Shown piece after piece: positions 46,231-55,708 of a stretch of DNA of 64,000 nt. Positions within the stretch are counted from its first letter, which is position 1, and every line of letters starts with the position of its first letter. The notes under the pieces were generated by a model, which was given only the letters and a program-made list of their open reading frames with translations, had not been told where the DNA came from and searched no databases. Position numbers and translations under genes: made by a program. The stretch is from Pelobates cultripes (taxonomy: Eukaryota > Chordata > Amphibia > Anura > Pelobatidae), in assembly GCA_933207985.1 (NCBI GenBank), contig OW240914.1, positions 284,289,202 to 284,353,201 on the forward strand, given 5' to 3'.

Positions 46231-46709
46231 TATATAGCAAATAGGATGCATTTCAAATTTCGTATATGACACGATGCTGTATAGTACATTTTTCTATACA
46301 CTATATCAGTGACTTCAACTTATGTATAATTTATATGGCGCTGTATGAAATTAAATAATTGAAAAATAAATGATGTGTATTTATTGCATAAACGCTAATA
46401 TAAACAGAATATGACACACTAGTAAAATGCATGCTGTGTTTTTTAAGGTTTGATAACAATGCCATATGAGACTGGCCTTATGATATGTCACATGTCTTTT
46501 CTTTATTTCTTATTATTTGATATGACCTTCTTTTAAACAAAACTTGCAGAAGGTCTCAACTATGAATTGGCAGTATTGTCCGTCACATGGCAAAATCCCA
46601 CATCCTTGCAGTTGTTCTCTCAATCTACAAAAGTAGATTTTCCACAGTTAAGTAACTTCCCTGATGCTTTCTCAGGGGATCTACCATTCTTGCAGGGTTT
46701 TATTCGCGA
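46231..46709. other. Intergenic DNA, no gene recognised
   Basis: AT-rich, leading into G/T-rich sequence at the edge of the minisatellite. Confidence 0.45.
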
Positions 46710-46859
46710 TCAGTGTTTGTGTGTTTTAATGTAAGCATGTTTTTGCATGTGTGTATGTATGCATGTGAATGCAGGGGTGTATTTGTGTATAGTGAATGCA
46801 CATGTGTCTCTGTATATTCTGTTGCCAATTGATTGCAGTGATGTATTTATAGTGCTTTC

Positions 46860-49370
46860 TTTTAAATGCAGGGTTTGTATGTAGTGTTGGTGTTTGAATG
46901 CAGGGGTGGGTTTGTATGTAGTGTTGATGTTTGAATGCAGGGGTGGGTTTGTATGTAGTGTTGATGTTTGAATGCAGGGGTGGGTTTGTATGTAGTGTTG
47001 GTGTTTGAATTTGTATGTAGTGTTGGTGTTTGAATGGAGGGGTGGGTTTGTATGTAGTGTTGGTGTTTGAATGGAGGGGGGGGTTTGTATGTAGTGTGGT
47101 GTTTGAATGGAGGGGTGGGTTTGTATGTAGTGTTGGTGTTTGAATGCAGGGGTGGGTTTGTATGTAGTGTTGATGTTTGAATGCAGGGTGAGTTTGTATG
47201 TAGTGTTGATGTTTGAATGCATGGGTGAGTTTGTATGTAGTGTTGATGTTTGAATGCAGGGGTGGGTTTGTATGTAGTGTTGGTGTTTGAATGCCGGGGT
47301 GGGTTTGTATGTAGTGTTGGTGTATGAATGCAGGGGTGAGTTTGTAGGTAGTGTTGATGTTTGAATGCAGGGTGAGTTTTTATGTAGTGTTGATGTTTGA
47401 ATGCATGGGTGAGTTTGTATGTAGTGTTGATGTTTGAATGCAGGGGTGGGTTTGTATGTAGTGTTGATGTTTGAATGCAGGGGTGGCTTTGTATGTAGTG
47501 TTGGTGTTTGAATGCAGGGTGAGTTTGTATGTAGTGTTGGTGTTTGAATGCAGGGTGAGTTTGTATGTAGTGTTGATGTTTGAATGAAGGGGTGAGTTTG
47601 TATGTAGTGTTGGTGTTTGAATGCAGGGTGAGTTTGTATGTAGTGTTGGTGTTTGAATGCAGGGTGAGTTTGTATGTAGTGTTGGTGTTTGAATGCAGGG
47701 GTGGGTTTGTATGTAGTGTTGATGTTTGAATGCAGGGGTGGGTTTGTATGTAGTGTTGATGTTTGAATGCAGGGGTGGGTTTGTATGTAGTGTTGGTGTT
47801 TGAATGCCGGGGTGGGTTTGTATGTAGTGTTGGTGTATGAATGCAGGGGTGAGTTTGTATGTAGTGTTGATGTTTGAATGCAGGGTGAGTTTTTATGTAG
47901 TGTTGATGTTTGAATGCATGGGTGAGTTTGTATGTAGTGTTGATGTTTGAATGCAGGGGTGAGTTTGTATGTAGTGTTGATGTTTGAATGCAGGGGTGGG
48001 TTTGTATGTAGTGTTGGTGTTTGAATGCCGGGGTGGGTTTGTATGTAGTGTTGGTGTATGAATGCAGGGGTGAGTTTGTATGTAGTGTTGATGTTTGAAT
48101 GCAGGGTGAGTTTTTATGTAGTGTTGATGTTTGAATGCAGGGGTGGCTTTGTATGTAGTGTTGGTGTTTGAATGCAGGGTGAGTTTGTATGTAGTGTTGG
48201 TGTTTGAATGCAGGGGTGAGTTTCTTGTATGTAGTGTTGATGTTTGAATGCAGGGTGAGTTTGTATGTAGTGCTGGTGTTTGGTCGCAGGGTGAGTTTGT
48301 GTATGTAGTGTTGGTGTGTTCTTGAAAATGCAGGGTGAGTTTGTAAGGTAGTGTTGGTGTTTGAAATGCCGGGGTGGGTTTCAGGCGTAGTGTTGGTGTT
48401 TCTGAATGCAGGGTGAGTTTCAGGCGTAGTGTTGATGTTTGGAATGCAGGGGTGGGTTTGTATGTAGTAAGCTGATGTTTGGAATGCCGTAAGTGGGTTT
48501 GTATGCAGTGTTGGCGTTTCTGAAATGCAGGTGAGTTTGTATGTAGTGTTGATGTTTGGAATGTGTGAGTTTGTGGCGGTGTTGGTGTTTGAATGCAGGG
48601 TGAGTTTGTATGTAGTGTTGGTGTTTGAATGCAGGGTGAGTTTGTATGTAGTGTTGATGTTTGAATGCAGGGGTGAATTTGTATGTAGTGTTGGTGTTTG
48701 AATGCAGGGGTGAGTTTGTATGTAGTGTTGATGTTTGAATGCAGAGGTGGGTTTGTATGTAGTGTTGATGTTTGAATGCCGGGGTGGGTTTGTATGTAGT
48801 GTTGATGTTTGAATGCAGAGGTGGGTTTGTATGTAGTGTTGATGTTTGAATGCAGAGGTGGGTTTGTATGTAGTGTTGATGTTTGAATGCAGGGGTGGGT
48901 TTGTATGTAGTGTTGATGTTTGAATGCAGGGGTGGGTTTGTATGTAGTGTTGGTGTTTGAATGCAGGGATGGGTTTGTATGTAGTGTTGAGGTTTGAATG
49001 CAGGGGTGGGTTTGTATGTAGTGTTGATGTTTGAATGCAGGGGTGGGTTTGTATGTAGTGTTGGTGTTTGAATGCAGAGGTGGGTTTGTATGTAGTGTTG
49101 AGGTTTGAATGCAGGGGTGGGTTTGTATGTAGTGTTGAGGTTTGAATGCAGAGGTGGGTTTGTATGTAGTGTTGATGTTTGAATGCAGGGGTGGGTTTGT
49201 ATGTAGTGTTGGTGTTTGAATGCAGGGTGGGTTTGTATGTAGTGTTGCGGTTTGAATGCAGGGGTGGGTTTGTATGTAGTGTTGATGTTTGAATGCAGGG
49301 GTTGGTTTGTATGTAGTGTTGAGGTTTGAATGCAGGGGTGTATTTGTGTGCAGTGTTGGCATTTGAATGC
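46860..49370. repeat. 37-bp minisatellite, about 2.5 kb, higher-order structure
   Basis: The basic unit is TTTGTATGTAGTGTTGATG + TTTGAATGCAGGGGTGGG, 37 bp, with 35-36 bp variants and point changes; about 65-70 copies. The edges fade into related G/T-rich sequence at 46710-46860 and 49340-49390. Because 37 is not a multiple of 3 and the minus strand of the unit has no stop in any phase, the minus strand gives long open frames (up to 606 codons) made of a 37-residue repeat. They start in flanking microsatellite, have no signal or domain, and are not genes. Confidence 0.93.
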
Positions 49371-49448
49371 TAGTATATATGCACATATACACACATTCTG
49401 ACATATACAAACTGCCACACACACAGATACACAGGTACACACTCATAC

Positions 49449-49451
<3 letters not shown>

Positions 49452-49494
<43 letters not shown>
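49452..49494. repeat. (AT)n microsatellite abutting the Gypsy LTR
   Basis: (AT)n runs directly into TGTAACAGAGTG. Confidence 0.9.
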
Positions 49495-49497
<3 letters not shown>

Positions 49498-50152
49498 AAC
49501 AGAGTGTTGGGGATGGTGGTCAGGGGTGTATATCTGGCACCCAGACTTTTGCACAGCCACTATCCTGACATGTGGGTAAGCACATGCAGCCCCAGGGAAA
49601 GTTAAGTTTAAATGTAGGTTTTTTTCCTCTGTTGTTATTTGGGTCCCTGGGGTGGAGTATTCGGAAGAGCAGGGTGGGCAGATTCTCCACCCACTGTCAG
49701 AGTGGTTGTGCATGAGTCCAGCCCAGGTTTCCCATAGAGCTCTGGCTCACTGCCTAACGAGGTCATTAGCCTCACCTGTAGGGGCTGTGAGCAGCTATAT
49801 AACTGCAGTTAAAGCAGGGTGAAGTGAGGGAAGTGTTTTGGAGGAGAAAGAAGGTGTTTTTGTGGAGAAAGAAGATTTGCTGTTCATTGTATCCACCATA
49901 TTTGACAAACTTACTTTCCTGTGTGTGTTTGTCCAGGATCTTTTGGCAACCGCACAGCCCTCTAGGGTAAGAAAACCAGGTCAAGACAAAGTCCAGTTTC
50001 AAGTTTTCCAGTTACTTCACAACAACAGAAAATAAACAGGCCAGAGGCCCTTTTGAAACTGGACTTTGTCTTGACCTGGTTTTCTTACCCTAGAGGGCTG
50101 TGCAGTTGCCAAAAGATCCTGGACAAACACACACAGGAAAGTAAGTTTGTCA
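49495..50152 (+). mobile_element. 5' LTR of Gmr1-like Gypsy element
   Basis: Starts TGTAACAGAGTGTTGG and ends GTAAGTTTGTCA (TG...CA). A TATA box (GCTATATAACTGC, about 49793) and a polyadenylation signal (AAAATAAACAGG, about 50030) are in the expected order for U3-R-U5. The last 260 bp contain a very strong inverted repeat: 49893-50002 pairs with 50053-50162 with about two mismatches. The right arm extends ten bases past the LTR end. No 3' LTR is visible because of the sequence gap, so the LTR ends rest on this copy alone. Confidence 0.75.
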
Positions 50153-50154
50153 CA

Positions 50155-50172
50155 TATGGTGGAGAATGCGGG
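50155..50172 (+). promoter_or_regulatory. Probable primer-binding site
   Basis: TGGTGGAGAATGCGGGC lies just after the LTR end. It begins with TGG, the complement of the CCA end of a tRNA, as expected for the minus-strand primer site. I could not assign it to a particular tRNA. Confidence 0.5.
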
Positions 50173-50229
50173 CACTGCACTAAAGAAGCCTGTGGGTATT
50201 AACTGGAAGCCAAACAAGCCTGTAGAAAT

Positions 50230-52473
50230 ATGGAGGAAGTTGTGAAAGTCTTGTTGCAAACTACAGCTGCACAGCAAAAGGCTACAGCCAGACAGCAGGA
50301 GGCTACAGCCGCACAACAGGAAAATATTACAGCCCTACAGCAACTGGTAATTACGCAAAAGGCCAACACAGATGCTTTGATCCAGCGGGTTATGGCAGCC
50401 CAAGCTGAGGCAAACCGCCTGCTCAGAGAGGAGCAACATCAGGCCACCAGTATGATACAGAAGGAGATACAGGCTTTGACCAAGGGACTGACCAGAGTCT
50501 CGGATGGGACGCAGTCCGAGGTTAAAATGATCAGAGCCAGCCGTTACCTGCAGAAGATGACACCTACAGATGATGTGGAAGCATACCTGCTAGCTTTTGA
50601 GAGGACAGCTGAGAGAGAAGAGTGGCCGGTGAGTGAGTGGGCAAGCATACTGGCACCTTTTCTTATTGGAGAACCCCAGAAGGCTTTCTATGACCTGGAA
50701 CCAGCACAGGCAGGGGTCTACTCCAAATTGAAGGCTGAGATCCTTGCACGACTTGGTGTGACTATGGCAGTTCGTGCCCAAAGATTTCATGCCTGGACTT
50801 TCAACCAAGAGAAGCCTATCCGCTCCCAGATGTTTGACCTGATACATCTGGCTAGAAAGTGGTTACAACCAGAAATAAATACGGCAAGCCATATCATGGA
50901 ACTTCTTGTGATGGACAGATTCCTGCGGGGCTTGCCTGCTTCACTGCGTCGATGGGTCAGTCAGAGTGATCCACAAACAGCTGATGAGTTAATTGGTTTG
51001 GTGGAAAGATATGTGGCTGCAGATGACAGACAGTGGCTCAACAACACAAAGGCTAAGCAGAGAGTTAAGACTCCAGCTCCTGAAAGACCTGGTAAGATTT
51101 TTCAAGATTTCAGAGACACAGAGGAACAAGAGACATATTCTCAGGGACCCCATACGCTTATGCCTAGAAATGTTAATCCTGGAAAAGGGTCTAGGTGGGG
51201 GACAGTTGATAATATGAAATGTTTCCGGTGTAATGAACCTGGACATAAAGCTAGAGACTGTCCCTTGATTGATGAACCGATGCAATGCAATATGATTAGT
51301 CAGGATGTACAATTGTCTTGTTTGCTGAATTGTATGGAATCTGCTGTTGCCAACTGTAGTCACAATCCACAGATATGTTCCATAAGGGTGAATGGGAAAG
51401 AGGTTAGAGCTCTATTAGACTCCGGAAGTATGGCGACATTGATAACAAAATGCCTTGTACCTGAAGCCGATGTTGATGCATTTCAGAAAATTTGTATAAT
51501 TTGTGTTCATGGTGACAAACGTGAATATCCTACAGCTTTGCTAAAATTTGAAAGCCTTTTCGGTACTGTTAATCATAGAGTGGGTGTAGTGGATAAATTG
51601 GCTTATGATGTGGTATTGGGAAGAGATTTTCCCCAATTTTTAGACTTGTGGGGGTCTACAGGAAAAATAGTTCATGATTGTATAGCAAATGATGATTCTA
51701 GAAATGTGTTCCCTTTTTCTGACATAGAATGGGAAGGACTAGGCATAAGACCAGAGAAGGCTGAAGCCTCAAGTCACAGGCCAGCTTTAGTAGGAGATGA
51801 CCAGGGCCACGATAGTCAGGAGACCGATAACGATCAGGATCAAGGCATTAACTTCCCTGAATTAGAAGTCAGTCCTGTTAACTTCAGGAAAGCGCAATGG
51901 GAAGACCCCACTCTTGCAGAGGCCCGTAAAAATATCCAGGTTTCAACTGATGATCCAGTACAACTAGATAAAGCCCCTTCTTTTCCTTATTTTGAGGTAC
52001 AGAATGATTTGATCTATAGAGTAGAGAAAAAGGGGATGGATGTTGTAAAACAACTACTTGTTCCTAAGCCCTTCAGACATACAGTCCTAAATCTTGCACA
52101 CAGCCATATACTGGGGGGAAATTTAGGCATAGAAAAAACAAGAGAAAGAGTCTTACAGAGGTTTTACTGGCCTGGGGTGTTCACTTCAGTTGCAAATTAT
52201 TGTTCTTCTTGTCCTGAATGCCAACACACCGCCCCTTTTAAGGCATATCGCAGTCCTCTGGTACCATTGCCTATAATAGAAATACATTTTGAGAGGATTG
52301 CAATGGACTTGGTGGGTCCTCTGGTAAAGTCTGCAAGGGGGCATCAGTATATATTGGTGATTCTGGATTATGCTACCAAGTACCCAGAAGCAATACCCCT
52401 ACGTAACACCTCTGCAAAGACAATAGCAAGAGAACTCATGCTCATGTTTAGCCGGGTGGGCATACCAAAATAA
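50230..52473 (+). CDS. Gypsy (Gmr1-like) Gag-protease-integrase, N-terminal 747 codons
   Basis: The frame starts at the first ATG after the leader. Residues 10-90 are Gln/Ala-rich and probably coiled coil. Residues ~108-265 form a SCAN-like capsid domain ([20 protein letters not shown]...[20 protein letters not shown] pattern). [14 protein letters not shown] at 331-344 is a CCHC nucleic-acid knuckle. LLDSGS at ~395-400 is the retropepsin active site. H624 with C658/C661 marks the integrase HHCC zinc domain, and MDLVGP (Asp ~693) starts its catalytic core. So integrase directly follows protease, the order reported for Gmr1 elements, while most Gypsy elements have it last. The frame ends at a TAA inside the integrase core; similarity goes on in the same phase. 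Confidence 0.9.
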   Translation: MEEVVKVLLQTTAAQQKATARQQEATAAQQENITALQQLVITQKANTDALIQRVMAAQAEANRLLREEQHQATSMIQKEIQALTKGLTRVSDGTQSEVKMIRASRYLQKMTPTDDVEAYLLAFERTAEREEWPVSEWASILAPFLIGEPQKAFYDLEPAQAGVYSKLKAEILARLGVTMAVRAQRFHAWTFNQEKPIRSQMFDLIHLARKWLQPEINTASHIMELLVMDRFLRGLPASLRRWVSQSDPQTADELIGLVERYVAADDRQWLNNTKAKQRVKTPAPERPGKIFQDFRDTEEQETYSQGPHTLMPRNVNPGKGSRWGTVDNMKCFRCNEPGHKARDCPLIDEPMQCNMISQDVQLSCLLNCMESAVANCSHNPQICSIRVNGKEVRALLDSGSMATLITKCLVPEADVDAFQKICIICVHGDKREYPTALLKFESLFGTVNHRVGVVDKLAYDVVLGRDFPQFLDLWGSTGKIVHDCIANDDSRNVFPFSDIEWEGLGIRPEKAEASSHRPALVGDDQGHDSQETDNDQDQGINFPELEVSPVNFRKAQWEDPTLAEARKNIQVSTDDPVQLDKAPSFPYFEVQNDLIYRVEKKGMDVVKQLLVPKPFRHTVLNLAHSHILGGNLGIEKTRERVLQRFYWPGVFTSVANYCSSCPECQHTAPFKAYRSPLVPLPIIEIHFERIAMDLVGPLVKSARGHQYILVILDYATKYPEAIPLRNTSAKTIARELMLMFSRVGIPK

Positions 52474-52914
52474 ATTTTGACAGATCAGGGTACACCATTT
52501 ATGTCTAAAGTTACAAAGGAGTTATGCAAACTACTTCAAATTAAACATCTTAGGACTTCTGTTTATCATTCCCAGACAGACGGACTGGTAGAACGGTTTA
52601 ACAAGACCTTAAAAAGTATGTTAAGAAAAGTAATTGACAAAGATGGTAAGAATTGGGACTGCTTACTACCCTATCTAATGTTCTCCATAAGGGAGGTGCC
52701 ACAAGCTTCTACGGGCTTCTCTCCTTTTGAGCTTCTATATGCCCATCATCCCAGAGGTCTACTAGATATAGCAAAAGAAACCTGGGAACAGGAATCCAAT
52801 CCGTACCGTAGTGTAATTGAGCACATAGCTCAAATGCAAGATAGGATGGCGGCTGTCATGCCAATAGTTAAAGAACATATGCAGAAAGCCCAAGATGCCC
52901 AGAAAAAGTTATAA
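52474..52914 (+). pseudogene. Integrase core, remaining part after a stop codon
   Basis: In phase with the preceding frame and separated from it by a single TAA (52471-52473). It contains LTDQGTPFMSK (the second catalytic Asp) and QTDGLVERFNKTLKSML (the catalytic Glu), then the GFSPFELLYAHHPRG motif of Gypsy integrases. It ends in an A-rich stretch where the frame shifts (about 52905-52914). One stop and one shift are the only lesions I see in the visible coding region. Confidence 0.88.
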
Positions 52915-53509
52915 TAAAAATGCCAGACTGAGAGTTTTTCACCCAGGAGACAGGGTACTTGTTTTGGTCCCTACAGTAGAAAATAAATTTCTAGCATCTT
53001 GGCATGGCCCATATGAGGTTATTGAACAGGTTGGAGAAGTTAATTATAAAGTGAGACAACCCGATAGGAGGAAACCTGAGCAAATATATCATATTAATTT
53101 ACTAAAACCCTGGAAGGACAGAGAGGTCTTAACTACTTCAGTTGTCACTGATAAGACTGGTAGTGAACTTGAAGTAAATATACCAGACACCATGTCCCCC
53201 CACCAGAAACAGGAAGTAAGGGACTTCATTGGTAGAAACCGGGATGTATTTTCTGTAGTTCCGGGCAGGACTAACGTTATCAAGCATGATATTGTTACAG
53301 AACCAGGGGTGAAGATAAGCCTTAAACCATACAGAATCCCAGAAGCACAGAAAGAGGCTGTAACTGCTGAAATTAAGAAAATGTTAGATCTTGATATTAT
53401 TGAGGAATCCCAAAGCGAGTGGAACAGCCCTATAGTACTGGTGCCAAAACCTGATGGCTCGATAAGATTTTGTAATGATTTTCGTAAATTAAATAGTGTG
53501 TCAAAGTTT
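52895..53509 (+). pseudogene. Integrase C-terminal domain and start of reverse transcriptase
   Basis: After the frameshift, FHPGDRVLVLVPTVENKFLA and WHGPYEVIEQVGEVNYKV form the SH3-like GPY/F module of Gypsy integrase. About 60 residues later the RT begins: PYRIPEAQKEAVTAEIKKML, IIEESQSEWNSPIVLVPKPDG and RFCNDFRKLNSV, the first RT blocks. The sequence then runs into an assembly gap before the catalytic YxDD box. Everything from RT palm through RNase H is unseen. Confidence 0.88.
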
Positions 53510-53609
53510 NNNNNNNNNNNNNNNNNNNNNNNNNNNNNNNNNNNNNNNNNNNNNNNNNNNNNNNNNNNNNNNNNNNNNNNNNNNNNNNNNNNNNNNNNNN
53601 NNNNNNNNN
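53510..53609. other. Assembly gap (100 N)
   Basis: Exactly 100 N, a conventional placeholder for a gap of unknown size. Sequence to the right is not Gypsy coding sequence or a copy of the LTR, so several kilobases may be missing. Confidence 0.98.
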
Positions 53610-53789
53610 AGCTTTTGCCTGTTCTCAGTGTATGTTTAGCAATTGTGTGTTTAATATTGTATGTTTGCCTGGTAGTATGTATTGGGGTGTGTGCCTGGCA
53701 ATGTGCATCAGTAACTGTGTGTACCTGTGTTTGTGTCTGTGAGTATATATTTCTGTGTGTATGTCTGTTGGTGTATCCCATGAGAGTGT
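53610..53789. repeat. GT-rich low-complexity sequence
   Basis: Runs of TGTGTGT, GTATGT and CTGTGAGTATAT words. Cys/Val-rich frames through it are artefacts, including the tail of any frame read across the gap. Confidence 0.65.
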
Positions 53790-53960
53790 CTCAAACAAAC
53801 CCGTTTTCCTGGCACTAGAGAATCCTACAGTACCCACCTCCCTCCTGCCCCCCATCCCATGTTGCTGAATGGGTTAAAACCCCTTTAGACATTTACCTGC
53901 ATCTAGCGCCGATGTCCCTTGGTGCTGGATCAGGCTCCGCCCACACTCCTGCCCCGCTCC
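53790..53960. mobile_element. MITE fragment (same family as 14575-14770)
   Basis: AAACCCGTTTTCCTGGCACT...CTGAATGGGTTAAAACCCC...CATCTAGCGCCGATGTCCC follows the order of blocks seen at 14.6 kb. One end only. Confidence 0.5.
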
Positions 53961-54034
53961 TGCCCCTCACAAGCGGCATCTGAGTCCTACACATTCTCTG
54001 AGCCCTCGACACCTCACTCCTCCTCACTGGGCTT

Positions 54035-54390
54035 AGCCCAGTTTTCCCTCAAAGAAGATATCCTGCAAGCTGCCCGGAGCTTACAAGAGATCATCCATGA
54101 AGGCCAACACCTGTAACTATTCCCAGATTTGTGCCCAGAAACGCTGGAATTCAGAAAGGCCCTCAAGCCTCTAACCCGCACACTAGTATCACAAAAAATA
54201 AGATAACACTGGATCTTCCCAACGGGGCTTGTAATATTCACTCCAGAGGGGCCCCGGCCAGTACGCCACCAGCGTGAATTGATGGCTATCTCGGTCCTCC
54301 TCCAACTATCGCTTATCCACATCCACTGGCCTGATATGAGCTTACCGCCCAGCACCCAAGCCTCCAGAAGAGGTACTGCCGCAACGTCGG
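54035..54390 (+). pseudogene. L1 ORF1 C-terminal fragment
   Basis: Across frame changes the plus strand reads LKEDILQAARSLQEIIHEGQ, LFPDLCPETLEFRKALKPLT and KIRYHWIFPTGLVIF. This is like the LFPDLS-x-x-TL-x-RR-x-LKPL and YRWGFPF segments of L1-type ORF1 RNA-binding C-terminal domains. A stop after HEGQHL and later shifts break it. Confidence 0.6.
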
Positions 54391-55534
54391 AATAGGTCCA
54401 GGATGGAATCCATATGGCCCGCAGGGGGGCAACACTAGCCCCCACTTGCCATTCCAGGTTCCAGAGATACTCTGACCCCCTTTTCTAGACAAACCACCTG
54501 CCACAGACCTTGCCACATGAATAGCTCCAGGAACAGCCCCAGAGCATGGTCGACCCTGCCCCTCGCAATTGCACCCGGTGGCCTTTCATATGAAGGAGAC
54601 CACAGACTAACAGACTACAGGGACTTTGCAACACACCCACGAGACTGTAAAACGCATAATGTGGTACCACATTATGATGCTTAAGAAGGGATTACTGTTG
54701 ATACCTTGGACACTACCACCATCGCATAATAGTATTGGGGGGAAGGGGGTGGGAGGAATACTATAGAGTGGGGGGCAGCGGGTGTAACCGGCCCCACTGC
54801 CTCCCTGGCTGTCTCTGTCTGGTTTTTGGAAGGGATGCCCAAGCCCCTCCCAGCGGGGGGCGGGGGAGGGCAACTGGTGGGGGCAGGGTATAATGGCCTC
54901 TATGCACATTTTTCTCATGGAGGGGAGGATGGGATGTGGGTACTTGATAAAGTGATGTATATCCCACCGTGATGAAGCCAGGGGTGAGGGAAATGACTGA
55001 GTCATGCTACAAGGCAGGAGCAGGCATCTCAAACTTCATGGGGACATTAAATGCAAGTGACAGGGAAGGAGATGGGTGGGGGAGGCGAGAAGTACAAGCA
55101 CAGACCACTGGTCAATGATGGAGCTAGAAGTAGAGGGATTCACTGTGGCGGGAGAGGGGATGACAGGATTCGCGGTTAGTAACGTCTAAACACTTGGGCA
55201 CTAAGCCCACCAGAGATTACAGGCTGCTTACCACACCACAACAGAGCAAAGTGCAGCCTAGTCCTGCCTACCCTTGCGGCTCAAGGATTTTAGGGCAGCC
55301 AGGGCCGGTGAGTTTTGAGGGGTCTCTTCGTGTTGTGGTGTAATAGTAACCGCCACTGCGGGAGGGCTCTGTGGCTCAACCTGCTCCCCAGTTACCATAG
55401 GGAGACGCACCTGACCCCAACCTCATATTTACTCCCCCCTCTCCTTTCTCCTGCCCTCCTTTTTTCTTTTTTCTCTTCTTTTTCCTTTCTTCTTTCCCAA
55501 GCTCATACCCCAACACAATGGCACAGGTCTATGG

Positions 55535-55708
55535 AAGGGCAGAGATCAAGTTAATGTCCATAAACGCAAAATGCTTGAATAAGCCAGAGAAGCGATCGCA
55601 TGCCTTACAGCAATTTCACAGCCTATGGGGGCATGTAGTTTTTATACAGATGAGATGCACTTTAGAGCAGACCAGGTACCCAGACTGACTGACCACTGTT
55701 TCACACAG
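55535..55708 (+). pseudogene. L1 ORF2 endonuclease N-terminus
   Basis: The frame reads IKLMSINAKCLNKPEKRSHA...GHVVFIQMRCT. It matches the N-S-I-N-A-x-G-L-N-S-P-x-K-R beginning of L1/Tx1 endonucleases. The catalytic QE box is altered to QM. The domain is cut off after about 55 residues. Confidence 0.65.

Larger units (their letters stand above)
53961..55708 (+). mobile_element. L1/Tx1-type LINE, copy 4, 5' half
   Basis: The first part is an ORF1 remnant (54035-54390). A GC-rich inter-ORF region follows, then the start of the ORF2 endonuclease at about 55535. Similarity stops near 55708, where LTR-like sequence begins. The C-terminal part of an L1 ORF2 in the same orientation resumes at 57810. 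Confidence 0.6.

Noticed and set aside
46860..49370. CRISPR-like array
   Set aside because: Units are contiguous without unique spacers, and the setting is a vertebrate genome full of LINEs.
47893..49713. 606-codon minus-strand open frame (with 340- and 170-codon relatives)
   Set aside because: It is the 37-bp minisatellite read as protein. Every phase is open and gives the same 37-residue repeat. There is no domain, and the start lies in unrelated flanking sequence.
50989..51363. 124-codon minus-strand frame
   Set aside because: Antisense to the Gypsy Gag. The sense strand carries the CCHC knuckle and the protease region follows.
53489..53818. Continuation of the Gypsy frame across the N run, with a hydrophobic Cys/Val-rich tail
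   Set aside because: The phase across a gap of unknown size has no meaning, and the tail is GT-rich low-complexity sequence, not RT.
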